A DNA stretch of 64,000 bases from Callaeas wilsoni (Eukaryota; Chordata; Aves; Passeriformes; Callaeidae), in assembly GCA_013398955.1 (NCBI GenBank), contig VWPU01002093.1, forward strand, positions 434,001 to 498,000, given 5' to 3'. The notes beneath the pieces were generated by a model. That model saw only the letters and a list, made by a program, of their open reading frames with translations, was not told where the DNA came from and did not search any database. The number at the start of each line of letters is the position of its first letter. Positions within the stretch are counted from its first letter, which is position 1. Of the stretch, positions 11,561 through 25,500 are shown piece after piece. The position numbers and the translations under genes are program-made.

Positions 11561-14046
11561 ATAAGAGGTACCTGAAAGTTTTGATCCAGAAATCTTTAAA
11601 CCTTTGGATCAAAATCCTTTGAGTGAGTTTATGTAGGGCAGAGATGTGCGTAGGGAGTTAGAAGCTCACATTTCAAAGATTCTGGAATCAATCGAGCAAC
11701 CAAGATGATAAAATTTAATCACTGTCTTTCCAAGCAAACAACAAGAAATGCTCTAGGGAGCTCTGAGCATAAATGATTTCCAGCTGCATCACAGACTGGA
11801 CATCAGCATTACAGAAGATTGATACATTTTTACTACTTCAGAAAGCAAAGGAAATCTGAATGGGAATCATTTTCATAACACATTTTCAAACATTTTATCC
11901 AAAAATCATGGGATATGCAGGACCTGCGTTCTGTAGTTCAAGCATAGACAAACAGTGGTGACAGCAAATTGGATGGACATGACTATGGTATGATTGTGAG
12001 GTTGATTTTTTTTTTTTTAATAATATTCCAAAATAAAAAAAAAAGAGTCCAGATATTCTATGTTATCACTCTGCCAACCAGATAAAAAAAAGATTAAGCT
12101 CTTTTTTCAGGATACTTCTTGGTGGCATCCATTAATCTTCATTTGATCTGGAAGATAAAGAAAAGGAAAACAAAACAAGGCAAGGAGAAAGGGAGGAATT
12201 TAGAGCAGCATTTCAGCATTAGTCTTGGAAATGTTTTCTTGCCACTCAGATGCTAGCACATGCTTTCTAAAATAACTTAATTTAAGGTAATTTCTATATC
12301 AGACCAGGATCCTTCATTGGCATAAGCTATTTACACAAGCTGAAATGTCATTATGACTCAGTAACTATATAGCCTCACATAAACTATACAATAAACTACT
12401 ATGTTTTTCTTCTTTTCTACAAATCCAATGCATGCCTTGCAGTTTTGCACTGTAAGCTTCAGACAGTTGTTTCAAATGTGCATTTTTTGGAACCTTTCCA
12501 TGCCCCTGAGTCATTAAGTGTCCTTTTCTTTCTTTGTGTATTATGTTTTTCCTGAAAATGGAAAACATCAAAAATTGTGATTGTCCATTTCCACATTTTT
12601 TCCCCAATATAAGCTTTCACTTAGCGTGCAATGGTCTCAGAGGGGTTAGAAATAAAAATCTTCCATTTCTGAGTATGCAAACAAAAATTGAAAAGGTAAC
12701 AGAGATTCGTACTTACTAGACAAAAGAAAAATAAATCCACAGTTTATAAGACTGTGGATTAAAGAAAACAAGGAATATTATAGGGGATGCCAGAACAAGT
12801 TTATTACCAAGTATTGATATAAGAATCAGATTTTCTTTCTTCCAGATGTATAAATACCTAGGATCAAGGAAAGATCCAGAATAAAAGAAAGCTTTAAAAC
12901 AATCCAAAATGACCTTTTTTTCCTAACAAAAGATTTTGAAAGTACACAGGAGAGAGAAATACCCTCTCTTCTGAAAAGCAAGTTAGACATTCACATTCCA
13001 AACAGTCTAGAGAGCAGAGCAGGGTTTTGCCTGCATAGTTCATGGGGGAAAAAAAAATTTAAAAAAAAAATAAAAAAATTCTACATTTACTTTTCATTAG
13101 AGTGACACTTGAGAAAGGCAGATAAAAATATAAAACTACCATTCACTAACCAAATAAATTCTATTTTCTCTCTAAGGAAGGAAGTCCAGCAACTGAGATA
13201 AGACAAAGGCTTTTTCACCCCACTTTCCCTCCCCAGGACATCTATGAGATACAAAAACTGATGCAAAAAAATTTCAACAAGTGTCTTTTTCTTTTCGTTC
13301 CTCTGCACAAAGATTACACAGTTTGATGGCATCTACTGCTGTGCTTAAATAAATCGTGTTTTGGTCACCTGGGACAAGAGGCCCCTAATGCCTCAGGGGG
13401 CTGGTATTTGCCAGGCGAGACAAGCACCACCATGCTCCAAGCACCTGCACCTTCATTCTCTCCATACCATTCCCAACTTTCTTCCTTTCCCTCTGGCACG
13501 GGACCCAAGCGAGCAGATGCGTGTCCATCACTTTCAATTCCCGCTGTTTGAGACAAACTGAAAGAGCTCAGCGGAGGGTGGAGAAAGAGGATTTACTGCA
13601 GTAAGTGAATGGCAGATGAAAACAGAAAGCAGAAGTTTCCCAGCAAGTCTGTGTAGAAACCTATTCCTGCAGGACTACATCCAAAGCTCAGATTCTAATC
13701 AAAAGGTTTTGATTACTTTTAACAAGTTTTAGGACCAAAGAATGGAGGCATAGGGATAAAATTTCATCAAAAAAAAGCTTAAACCAGGAATGAAGGATGT
13801 GTGTAGAAAATATTATAAATCACCACCTTCCCCTCTCCTCACCAGCAGCAACTGTATGGCAATAGAGAAATGAGGAAAACCTGCACCTCGTGACAAGATT
13901 CCCCCTCTCCCTTCAGTCCACAAAAAGCAGAAAATTTAAGAAACAGCTTAAAACTACCTTCCAAAACTGGAGAGAATCTGACTCAAGCCCTGCTCTGAGG
14001 TGTTAACCTCAGAATACCCAGTGTGTTTATAAAAAATGAGCTCCCA
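11561..14046. other. Non-coding DNA with two low-complexity A/T runs
   Basis: Holds a T run and an A run at 12006-12044 and an A-rich run at 13049-13080. A purine/pyrimidine-balanced GC-richer patch at 13361-13560 has no recognisable identity. No gene seen. Confidence 0.5.
13049..13080. repeat. A-rich low-complexity run
   Basis: Thirty-two bases of nearly pure A with three short T interruptions. No retroelement is recognised next to it, so I do not call it a poly(A) tail. Confidence 0.8.
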
Positions 14047-15118
14047 CTCACAGAATACACTGAGTTGGAGGGGACCCAACAGGACCAAGTCCAGCTCCTG
14101 GCCCTGCACAGGACACCCTGAGAATCACCCCATGTGCCTGAGAGCCTTGTCCAAATGCTTCTCGAACTCTGCCAGGTGCTGTGATCACTTTCCTGAGGAA
14201 CACCTTCCAGTGCCCAACCACACTCTGAGTGAAGAACTTTTTACTAATATTCAACCTACATCTCCCCAAATGCAACTTCAGGCCATTTCCTTGTGTCCTG
14301 TCACTGGGCCCCACAGAGATGGGTGTCTGCCCCTCCTCTTCCCCTCTTGAGGAAGCTGTAACTGCAGTGAGGTCTCCCCTCAGTCTCCTCCAGGCTGAAC
14401 TCACCTCAGCCACTCCTCGTATGGCTTCCCCTTAAAGCCCCTCACCATCTTTGTTGCCCTCCTCTGGACACTCTCTAATAATTTAATGTTTTTTCTACAT
14501 TGTGGCACCCAAACCTGCCCCCAGCACTCGAGGTGAGGCCACTCCAGCACAGAGCAGACTGGGACACTCCCCTCCCTTGCCTGGCTGGCGATGCTGTGCC
14601 TGATGCCCCCCAGGACAGGGTTTGCCCTCCTGGCTGCCAGGGCACTGCTGACTCATGTCCAACTTGCCATCGACCAGGACCCCCAGGTCCCTTTCTGTGG
14701 CACTGCTTGACAGCACCTCATTCCCCAGTCTGTCNTTGTCCGTACATCCAGAGTTACCCCATCCCAGGAGCAGAATCCAGCAGTTTCCCTTGTTGAACTT
14801 CACGTGATCGCCCACTGGGTGATCACTCAGTCCCTTAATTTGTCAAGATCTCTCTGCAGGGCCTTCCTGCCTTCAAGGGAGTCGACAGCTCCTTCCAGTT
14901 TGTATCATCTGCAAACTTGCTCAGTATCCCTTCCTGTCCTTCATCCAAGTCATTAATGAAGATGTTGAAGAGCATGTGGCTGAGGATGGAGTCCTGCAGA
15001 GCCCCACTGGTGACAGTCCAGAATGATGCATGTCACCCCATTGACAGTAACCCTTTGTGCCCAACCCATGAGCCAGTTACTCACCCATTGCATGAGGTAT
15101 TTATCCAGCTGTTTAGCT
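14047..15118 (-). mobile_element. Avian CR1 LINE, 5'-truncated, inactive, about 1.07 kb
   Basis: The best preserved repeat here. On the minus strand it encodes the end of the CR1 reverse transcriptase: FINDLD then LSKFADDT, with the catalytic FADD box at 14904-14915 (ttt gca gat gat on the minus strand). Further along come VKFNKGN, then TERDLGVLVDGKLDMSQQC (about 14655-14700), then SDRTQGNGLKLHLGR, then FFTQSVVGHW (14190-14300). The 3' end shows the decayed 'cacagaat' tail repeat at 14049-14056. The frame is broken after FADDT, again after MSQQC and near the end, so no enzyme can be made. RT motifs upstream of FINDLD, the endonuclease and ORF1 are missing. The subtype is typical of birds and is the main reason I assign the window to a bird. 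One unresolved base (n) lies inside, at 14735. Confidence 0.93.
14735..14735. other. Unresolved base (n)
   Basis: Single n within the CR1 copy, in the run tgtcnttgtc. It falls near the DRLGNE codons and probably reflects ambiguous reads across a repetitive element. Confidence 0.99.
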
Positions 15119-18100
15119 CTGAATAAAACATGAATTATCTACCAAAAATACTTATGATTGAAGCTTATCCTTGGTAATCAACTTTGGAGTTACACATAAC
15201 TATTTTAAAAAAAAAATCAGACTTTGTGTAGCAAACCTTAACATTTCTGCCTGGAGGAGAAATCACACCAGGTTTCACATCAGATTAAGATAACAACACT
15301 GCTGTATCCTGCATTGTTACAAATCTCACCAGACTCACACTGAGGGCCTGCTGCCTTCACTGTGCAGCAGACACTGAATTGTGCTGCAGGGAGAGGCCAA
15401 GGCACTCTCAGTCACCAGAGAGATTACTGCATTCCCTCCCAAACCCAAGGAACAGCTGTCACAGGGTTGAGCCTAGGTCTCAGTCTTGGAATTTCAGGGA
15501 GACATTGAGGCAGAAAAGTGCAGTACATCAACTACAGCAGTGATCTTCACGGCTGAGGTGAAAGTGGAGGTCTTTAGCTTTCGTTAGCAGCTCTGCTGAC
15601 CGAGTTAAACAAATGGTATAATTGGAGTTTGGGTTGTGGTTTTTTTTCTTTTGGAACCAATTTAAGCAATGTTCATTTTTCTGATAATCTACCTTTTTCT
15701 TTTTTTCATCTAAATTCTGTAAATTATACATATGTGGTTTTGCTTCCTCCCTGTTGACTCACAAGTTGTATACAAGCAAGCTAAAATAACCTCCACAATA
15801 CAAAGCACTGTCAAATGCATATAACTAGCAAACAGCAGGGAGGAAAGAGACTTATTTTTCTTCTAATTTCTTTTTGGCTACAGTAATACTGGGTGCTGCT
15901 TCTCTTGTGCCTATACAGCTTCAGAAAAGGACAGTAAATTGCTGGTGCTCCTTCAGGGTCGGATAAATCCTCAGACAGAATGACCTGAAAGCCCACTTTG
16001 AACTGGAAGAGATCTGGATATTAACCTTATGACCAGACATGCCCTATTACTTGGACATTATTTTAATTTGAAAGAGATTTTGAGTGTAAAACAGAGATTT
16101 GTAATGCCACACTCTTAACTCTTATGTTGTTGTATTACCTAGTCACTGAGGTCAAAATACTGCTTTGAAATTAAGTCACTGATAAGACCACAACAGAAAG
16201 AAAATATTACCTGTTTATGCACTGGTTTTATCATTAAAGGCTAAGACCAGTATCTGAGTCTTTTTTCTATCATTGACCATTAAGACGTGAAGATAATTGA
16301 TATCACGTGAGATTAAAATCCTTTACCACAAAATTACCAGAGCAAAAGGTATCAACCGTACAACCATCCCACCAGCTTCCACCCTGGAGTAACACTTGTA
16401 GCACTAAGAAGGCAGGTCAATCACCAGATGAAATCCAACTTCCACCTCATATTTTCTTGGGGTTTTTCAAGAAGGGAGCAATGGATCTAATTATCCTCTT
16501 GCACAGGATAAAACTATATGTCCCCTAAGATGTGACCTGTATGGGAATGCTGAGTCATTTTACATTGGCACAAGACTAAATAGTCATTAAATCATGTTGG
16601 TTTCAGGTAGAATTAAATCTGGATTAAAAATCAGATATAGTGAACTGCTCATTGTGCCTTAAACTAGCACTGTCTCCAGATACAGCATTATTAAAAGAAA
16701 GAAAATCAAACTCCTGTGAATTAAAACTAAGTAGCACTTTCCTTGTTTCATTACATCAGCCCCAGCAAGCACAGTAAGGTACAGAAATGCATTAATTTAT
16801 TTTTCTCCCCACATATTTTACTGCTGCATCACCTATTCAGAAAGACACACACTGAGAAACCATTTCTTTAGATAGCAACCATCTGCTGGATGAAATCATA
16901 CCTTGACCACAAAATGACCATTGTTCTATCAAACAGGAGCAAAAATATCCCAGCTGCCTTTTGCTCCCGGCAGATACAGAAGCAGCCATGCCACGATACC
17001 CTTTGGAAGCTCATTGCACACATATGAGATGAAACCCGACCTTTTCTTAGCATGGAAATCCAGACTACCTTAGATCATCTGATCTGATGGGATCACAAAA
17101 TAGATGTAAAAAACACCCAATCATAGGACTAGGTTACTTACAGTTATTACCTATGTCACTTCCCCAGCACTCAAAAAATTACTAAGTCACTGGGTTTTCT
17201 TCTGATTTTAGTACTACATCTGCTTTAGAGGAAGGAATAAATTCTCCCCTGAAGCTCCATCCTGTACATCCCTTCAATAAAGCCTTTGACAAAATACTAG
17301 TGGGCAGTGAAGAGAGAGAAGAAATATTTCGAATAGGGTGCTACTGAAATAATATCACTGCCCTCTTTCCAGTGATATTCCTTAGCAGGAGGGACAGTAC
17401 AGCTTGACCAAACCAACCAGCTTGCTTGGGGGCATGGCCCATGGCGTATGAGTCACTGAAGAGAAGGACATAAAGCAAGTTACACACTCCTGCCCCTGCG
17501 TGCTGCTGCATCAACCTGCTCCAGCTTCATTCTTCCAGCTGCCTTTCCCAGGGCAGGAGGACAGAATGAACATAGTTAAGAAGAAGAGAGAACATGAATA
17601 AAAAGCATATAGCAAAAGACAGAGAAATCCTGAAATTTTAAGGAGAGCATGACCAATTTCTGCTCAACCTAGGTTTAAAATGTGCTTTTTAGCACTGATT
17701 TTTGCTGCTCTAAAAGTGAACATAATCAGCCCGTGCTGATGGTAGGACAGAGTTCACGTACTGACATATCTACACGAGCAACAGGGAAGAGTGTGGTAAT
17801 GCACTGCTTCTAAATCTTGCAAAAAGTACCTAACTGGTGAAGTTAATATGACCACAAAACCCCTCCTTGCTGGCTGCCCTCGCAGCACAATATCTTGACA
17901 GCTCCACAAGTGATGCTTCTTCCTTTTCAAGCCATGAAGTGATATTGACAGGTTATGAAAAGTTCCTACTGAGAAAAATACACCAGGAAGACAATTGCAA
18001 CTACCCAGTAAGATCTTTCCAGATACAGGCAGGTAACTTCTCTTAAAACAAATACTGCCCTAAAGCTTTTGCACGGATAAAGTTCTGGGCAACAAAAAAG

Positions 18101-21100
18101 AAAGAAAAATAAATCTCTTCTGTGGAAAAGCAAAACAGACAGAAATAAAAAAAAATTAAGTGAAGAACTCTGGCCATTCTTATGCCCCAGATTTTCGTCC
18201 ATATGTTATCTGTTCCTTGAACTAAATAGGGATGGCCACCTCTGAACAGGTAGAGGCTGTAGCTGCCTTGCTGGGATCAAAAGCCCTGATCCCCAACTGG
18301 CAAACATGGTGTAACTCCGTCTCCAGTGAAGTAATACCACTTTGGATCACTTGAGACATTATCCACAAATTAGTTCTTAACAGACTAGCAGTATTATATT
18401 AAATCAATTATTTATAACACCAAGCAATAACTGAGTGAAAAAAAAATAAATTAGGCATTGTCAGGAAAAATTAAAAAGAACAAGAAAAACACTCAAATTC
18501 CCATTGCTGTTGAGAGGCACAGAAGCAGATAACTTCTTCATATGGTGTGGGCTAATGAAACATTATAACCCACACCAAAGAGCAGAACACAAACACTCTT
18601 TACATAAGAAAATTGCAATGCTTCAACTTAAATTTTTAGACTACTTAATTCTTACTAGCCTAAATAAGAGTGTGAGAATTACTTTCAATTATTAACATCT
18701 AACTGCAATTGAGGCCAAGTCTGTGCCCCTCAGACAACAATAACCTGAAAAAAACTGCTCAGGCAGTGCCTACAGGAGACACAATGCTCTGAAGCCACTC
18801 ATTCACACTGGTATGTAAATCAAGTGCAAATTTTCCACTTAGGAGCGCTCTAAGAAAAACTAAGAAACAGTAAATTGTGTACAATAATAAAAACTGCCAA
18901 ATCTACAGTGCACTGAATACCAACTCAGATTCTTACAGGTCCTCCAGAACCTCCACTTATTTTGTTATTGTGCTTGCTTTGTTTTTTAAGGCATCTGATT
19001 GCAAAAGGCAATACTGAAACCACAGCCCATCCATAATGCAGAAAAGCCTGTCTGAATTTGCAGAGAAACTGATGTAGTAATTTTGGCTATAAAAGGGTCG
19101 TGATTCAAATGCCAATGACATTACTTCAACACTGTTGACAATGCACTGCTAATCAAAGTGTACAAGAGATGAGGATGAATACCTACACAGTCGATTTGAG
19201 TGACTGCTCATTTTGGGTAGGCTTTTAAAACAACACTGCTGGTAGCAGCAATACTGTAAGCTTAATTTTCTTGACAAGTCAGGATTCAGCTTTCCAAATT
19301 GAGAGATGCTGCATTAACTGATGAAGATTGTAATTCCATCTGGGGGAACACAATAAATTTGAGCTTTGTTCTTGTGGTCTAGCATGTCACCAGAAACCTT
19401 TGCTGGAGTTACAGAAGTACTACATACAGACAAGAGTGCATTACCTCATCAATAAAATGTTTCAGGAGCTTTTACAGAAGCAGCAGCAGCAGAAAAACAA
19501 AGAGCCATTGAAACTTGAGAGAAGCTATTTGTTCTATCTTATGAGTTAATTTGTAATGCCAAAATATACCATTAACTAAAACAACAGTTTATTTGTAACT
19601 TCATTTTAAGCTCATAAGTTAAAAAAAAAAAGAATCTTTGCAGCACTATAAACTGTGATATTCCATTTCTACAAACTTGTTCGTATTGCACATTTTGAAA
19701 CACATTATAGAACAGGGAGCAAGCCAGCATTTTGTAGATATAAACCAAAAGATACATCTTCCTCAGATACAATTTTTTCCCAGAGAGCTCTAGATCTCAG
19801 CTTTGATAGGAGCAGCTAATATTTTCAACAGATGCTGAGGATTGGATTTTCTTCTTTTAAAACAAATAAAAGGCATTTGCCATCATATCTCATCCAAATG
19901 ACTGCATCCTAAATTTAGAGCAGTACTTTAATCTTCTAATCTGTAGAAGTCCTTGTTCTGAGATCATGTTCACTTTAGTGTGTCCATCGTCACTGGCTTG
20001 AAATTCAGATGAGAAGGGAAAGCACTAGCAATTGTTTACTGAGAAATACTGCTTTGGAGAAGGAAGGAGACTTATTCAACACTCGTGCACATCATCTGTC
20101 TCACTAACATTCCAGTCTTTAAAAAGCCCCCTGAAAATTAACTTACCGTTGAATTTATCATGCCTAATTGTACAGCTCACCAATCTCATTTTCCCCCTTA
20201 ATTTCATCTGACAGGGAGACACTCTAAAGAAAATGAGGCCAGAGTCTATACAGAAGGAACCAGACTAACTAGAAACTTGCAGAAAAAGTAGGTTGCCCAG
20301 AAGTAAAAATTCAGTTTCAAGTGCCCTGAGCCTTTCCCTGCAATCCCCACTTTTGGGAATTTCCTCTCTTGCACTGAAGACAGAGTGACAAATCTAGTGC
20401 TACTCCCCCCAGATGGAATATTCCCGCCAGACACCTACACACCCCTATATCTTCTCATAATTTTTAAGAGCTGCCTGACGCTGAAGTAAATGCAAATACA
20501 CTTGACATCTCTGGTTCAGTTCCATATGTGATGTCCTACATTCAGGGAGCTCAAAGTGAAATTATGTTACCTCCCTTCACCAGCAAGGTTCAGAAAGGCA
20601 AAACATAACTCTCACAGGGTTGCAATAAAAGAGGAGGAATCAGATGGCAACAAAAATTAAGGCCATTGCTGAATCCAAAGCCCGTCTGTGTTCTCATTTT
20701 ACTATTTATAGGTGAATATATCATCCAGGTATCTTGTCACATTTTAAGTTTGATTATCTGCATTGCTCCTTTGGCACTCTGTCAAGAGACACATGTATGT
20801 AGTTGTCATTATTCCAAGCAGGTTTCAACATTTGCAATTGCAGAGTTTCCTGGAGGTTATCAGAAAAGAACAAAGTTCAGATGCAGAATAAATAGGAACA
20901 GCTTCTATTCAACTGGCGAAAGAAAGAAAACTTTTTTAAAATCAGAACAGGGATTTGACTCATACGTGGAAAAAATTTGGTGATTTGTAAGGTGAAGCAA
21001 AGGGATGTATAATGCTAAAAATCTTTGGTTGAATCAGGTTTTATCTAATACAATAACCCTAACATCAACATTGACTGGACCGGTATTTTATCCCTCAGCT

Positions 21101-22440
21101 TCAGTAACTGTGTTAAAGACTGTAATTTCCCATGCCACGAGTTAAGCCTTTTTAAACATATTCTTGACTTTGCCTTTTGTGCATTCCATCTTTCCATGCA
21201 CTGTTCATGGCACCAAGTACCTTCTAAAATATTTATTAGTCTTTACAGTAACATACTGCAAATAACTTGTAATAAAACAAAGACCTAAGGTGGAGAATTC
21301 ACAGTATTTAAATTCTATTTAAATAGTCATTTCAATATCATGTATCTCATACTAAATAGGAAACAATATGTACCCAAATTAAAACACAAAATATTTGCAC
21401 AGTTACTGACTTCCTTTGATACTAAACAATGCAAAAAAATTGAGTCATTTAGACATAAATAAGCCTTGCTTCAGGAAATCTATGAGCATAATAATAAATT
21501 CTAAAGAAATTTTTAGATTGCTTTGTCCTTCTAGAGGTGAGGAAGAACTAAAACTCCCCATATCTGTTCAGTAGTTTATATTTTCTAGATAGGACTTTCA
21601 GGTGATGAAAGTCTCATCGGTTCCCTCAGGAATCTAATCCACAGGCTACCAGACCTCTGGGACAAAGTCATGGTTGTAGCAAATTACTCTGGTTCCATTG
21701 GCTTCAGGCTAACTAGGTTGATTTTTCACCAGCTGGTGTATTTTTACAGGAGTACAGAGCAGAACAAAGTTAAGTGCCATTTCTATAATTGCCCCCCACA
21801 TTTAACTCAATCTCTCTTAAAAGATTCCAGCACTGCAGACTTCTTTGTTTTAAATGCTTAAACAGGAAATGTAATGCTAACCAATAAATAAAGGACCTTT
21901 AAAACTCCAAAGGCGTTTCCCCATGTTTCCATGGAAATGGGACCTCACTCTTTAACCAAGATGACATTAATGATCATATGCTTGAAGTCACACAAAAGAG
22001 AGAAAGAGGACAGAAATTGCCAGCTACTCCAGAGTGTGTCAATCTGGAGCACAACCTCCCTAGTGAGGGGTAGGACTTGATACCCTTTCTGCAATGCACA
22101 GCTTCAGCAGAAGCAGGTCTCTCAGTGTTAGAACAGAGAAGGGTTGTTGCTTTATTTTTAATTTGGCTCAGTAACCATATTTGCTAACTATAGAAGTAAA
22201 ACAAATAAATCAATGTCATCATCATCTGAGGGAGGAAGAGGAGGAGTAGGAGAAAGAAAGGGCAGCTTTAATAAAAGTAACACTCTAAATGTGTTGCCGT
22301 GCTCCAGCCCCCTCACAATGTGTCTGTATCTCAGTTTTATCTAGCCCTGCCACCCATGCTATATGCTGAGGACTGGAAAGGATCACTCTGGATTGCTGTG
22401 TTGGAGACTATCACCATTACAGCATGAGCTGACAGCAAAC
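15119..22440. other. Single-copy non-coding DNA, nothing recognised
   Basis: About 7.3 kb in which I recognise no exon, transposon or RNA gene. A purine-rich run at 22223-22266 (gagggaggaagaggagg type) is the only simple-sequence feature I noted. Confidence 0.5.
22223..22266. repeat. Purine-rich (GGA-type) low-complexity run
   Basis: Forty-four bases almost entirely A and G, with gagg/gaga units. Possible triplex-forming tract; no gene attached. Confidence 0.6.
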
Positions 22441-22545
22441 ATCAAAGCCTTACCGAGCTATGAGTGTACGCCGTGAACGACAGGCCCTGCTGTTACGAGC
22501 TACTGGCCTAACCGCGAGCGGAAAGAAGCAGATGCGTGAAATGAC
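22441..22545 (-). promoter_or_regulatory. Small CpG cluster with a good minus-strand splice donor (candidate exon or element)
   Basis: Nine CpG dinucleotides fall in 83 bp (22454-22536) within DNA where CpG is otherwise scarce. On the minus strand the cluster ends in GCTCG|GTAAGG (boundary between 22454 and 22453), a strong 5' splice site, and the frame MEPTGVISRICFFPLAV runs through the cluster up to the TAA inside that donor. I do not recognise the peptide and see no convincing acceptor on the other side. It could be a first exon of a non-coding RNA, a hypomethylated regulatory site or an unknown ancient repeat. Confidence 0.25.
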
Positions 22546-25500
22546 TCCTGTGGGTTCCATCTTTCCATGGCCAAGACAAGAGTAGCCAGGTTTCCCCAAG
22601 ATACTCATTGCATCCCTCACCACTGGATAGCATTGACTGTGCTGTGCTGAGGAGACTTTCAACCTGGCAGATCTGAACCACAGACGACTTAAGCCATATC
22701 TGTTCCTTCATCTATTTGTGCCAAAGTGTCCTGACTCTGCATTTGTCCTAACTGCAATACCATCATTTCTTCACTGAGCAGAGCTAGAGCCTTGAAAAGG
22801 ATTCCGTGAAGAATGTGCCAGATCAGTTTGCACAGTGCCCACCCAAAGGAGAGGACCTGGACGAACAGACATCACACACTACACAGGTGCTGAAGTGTCA
22901 AGGAAAATCCCCCATACTTTGACCAGAGAAACTCCAGTCCACCTTGAGATGCATACATAGAACAAAGAAAGCCTACAGATCACATACAGAAAAGTACATT
23001 TAGCAGAGAAAATATCAGCTAAATTACTATTTTTTGGGACATCAAAAAAGGACACCAAAACCCAGTATTTTCTGACTACTTCTATGTAATTTTTTCTACC
23101 TCGGATTCTGCTGTTCAATGCTACTCAGAACATGAATCTCCTGAAGTGTCACTGGGACCAACTCATTGGGAACTGCTGCTGAACTTTGATTTTTAACACA
23201 GAATTAATACTAATAAAGTGAAATTAAGATTGGATCTGTAAGTAGGCTTGCCAAAGAGAAGTCACATTGTGGAAATGAAAATCAGGCCTGATTTATTAAT
23301 ATGCTCTTCTAGGCATGCAAAGCCTCAGAGACACTGCATAAAGAAAAATATTCCCTTCTTTATCCCAAATTTAGATCCATAAAAGAAAGTGGCTCCTAGT
23401 TAGTCTAGAAAGCAGAGCAGCCTGTGGTCCTTTGCACCATGACAACCACAAAGTCAAATGCTGAAGCTCTGGGGCAATAATTCTATGTGGACTTTTTTTT
23501 CCCCATACATTCTATACGAAGGTGTATGCCCTACCTCACATGAGCTCAGAGCACCAGAAGGTAGAAGGAATGAAAAGGCGATCCTTTTGTGCAGATTAGA
23601 ATAAAAGATTAGCAAACATTCAAGAGTTTTTAGGTTTGTTTGAACATTAAATTCTCAGTAGATTTAAATGTGAATCAGGAGCAGGAAAAAAAAAAAACCA
23701 CACAAAAAAGACCAGAATTTCCCAAATGCTGAAGTGATCCTATCCTATATATTAATCTGGAAACAATTATGATGATTCAAAACCACATATTTACAGTATC
23801 TTGTATAAAGAGATGGAATTCAAAGAACAAGAATAACTTTCAGAGCAATATACATTATATATGCATATGGCACTACCTGAAACAGAGATTCTACTGAAAA
23901 ACTGAAATTTGGGTGACTCATTTTACAGCTTCGGCGTTTCCTTTCTTTTTATTTCAAATATGGTCAAGTCAAAAACCTCCATAGAGGTCTAGTCACCACT
24001 CTGGTTGTGGATTGGCCACCATGCAAGTGGGTCAGCCTGAAGTCCAGTCATAATGACAGTAAATTAGTTATATGGCATTGAAATAAGAGGCTCAAGAAAC
24101 TTGGATGAACAGGAGTGCCTAATGCAGACAAAAAGAACAGTCAGTTGCTTTGTTTTGGTTTAGGTTTTACTAATCAAATACAGCAGTGCTTTGCCAGCTC
24201 GGACTCCAAAACTCAGCTTTATGTAAAGACTAGGACTAGAAATAACTCCATGTTTTGGGTAAACTCAGTGAACGTACAAAATGTAAACACTAAACACAAT
24301 CTGTGATATCGACTACAGCAAATGTATGAATCATTGTGATGCAGCTACATGTCAATATATTTTATACTAGGATTGCCTTCGAAGATAATATACTGGTAAA
24401 TCAATTCAAATGTAACCAGCTGAGTATAAAAACAATCAACTTATTTGGCTTTTGCCGCAACAAGTATTCCAGCATCCTCTGGCATTCATTGATTTTTCTA
24501 ATGGTACCACCAAGGTAGAGAAACGATATTTTGGCTATTAGAAATTAAAAAGGAAACAAGATTACACTGGTGGCTTATTCAGCTTCCTACAAAAACTCAA
24601 GAGCACTGAAGGAATTCTGAGCTAGGCTTTCAGACCCTTACCTGAAGCCAGCAGCTCCACATTCTTTCCTACGTCTATTACTGCTTATTAGCAACAAAAT
24701 GCTGTGCTAAACTACCAACTAAAAGAAAGCTGATGGGTGGTGTTTGCATCTTCTCAAAGCATTACTTAAAGGGAAAAAATACAGAAATTTCACTGAAAAA
24801 GACAAGACCGAGAATAATATGAAAAGAGATGGAGTGTGGGTGTAAAAACAACTTTACCTTTCCTGTCCTTCAGTTTTTCTCTCCCCTGTGGTTCTCTAAG
24901 CGTTATATTTACAAGAGTCTTGGTGCTCTAGTGTGGTACAGAATATCTCCAAAAAGGATTGTAAAATCACATATAGGTAACAAAAAAAATTACCATATCG
25001 ATTTATTTTTTAAAGCCAGGTAAGAGGAGGGAAAAAGTTGGAGTGGGATTTGAAATGGGACACTGGGAATAAGGCAAAAAACGGACATAAGGGAATCAGA
25101 AACACTTGGTAAGGCTGTTGGTCCAAAGCACATCCTCAATGTTCTTGCATTCCCATGGTTCATGAATGGGGTCAGGACAGCATCCAGGACCAGGTAGGAA
25201 CACTACAAAGAGTGTTCATGAAACACTGGCCCCTTATGCTGTCATGAAGATAAGCAAAAAACAAAACAATACCATAAGGGCATCCGTAATTCCTCCCTCA
25301 TTGTGAAGCCTGAATAATGTCATGAGGAGCAACAAGGAGAAAACAAAATATTGAATAGCTTCTCTTTGAAACAACAGAGGGCATCCCATGCACAGAGGGA
25401 TGCAGAAATTCTGTGGAAAAAGCAGTGTGCAACTGTGTAATTAAAGACTGAATCGTAAGGCATATATGCAAGCGGGGGGAAAAATTCGCATCCTGGCATT

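Noticed and set aside
13004..13024. 20-bp near-match to 23403-23422 (agtctagagagcagagcag)
   Set aside because: A single 19-of-20 match is expected by chance at this window size, and the flanks do not align.
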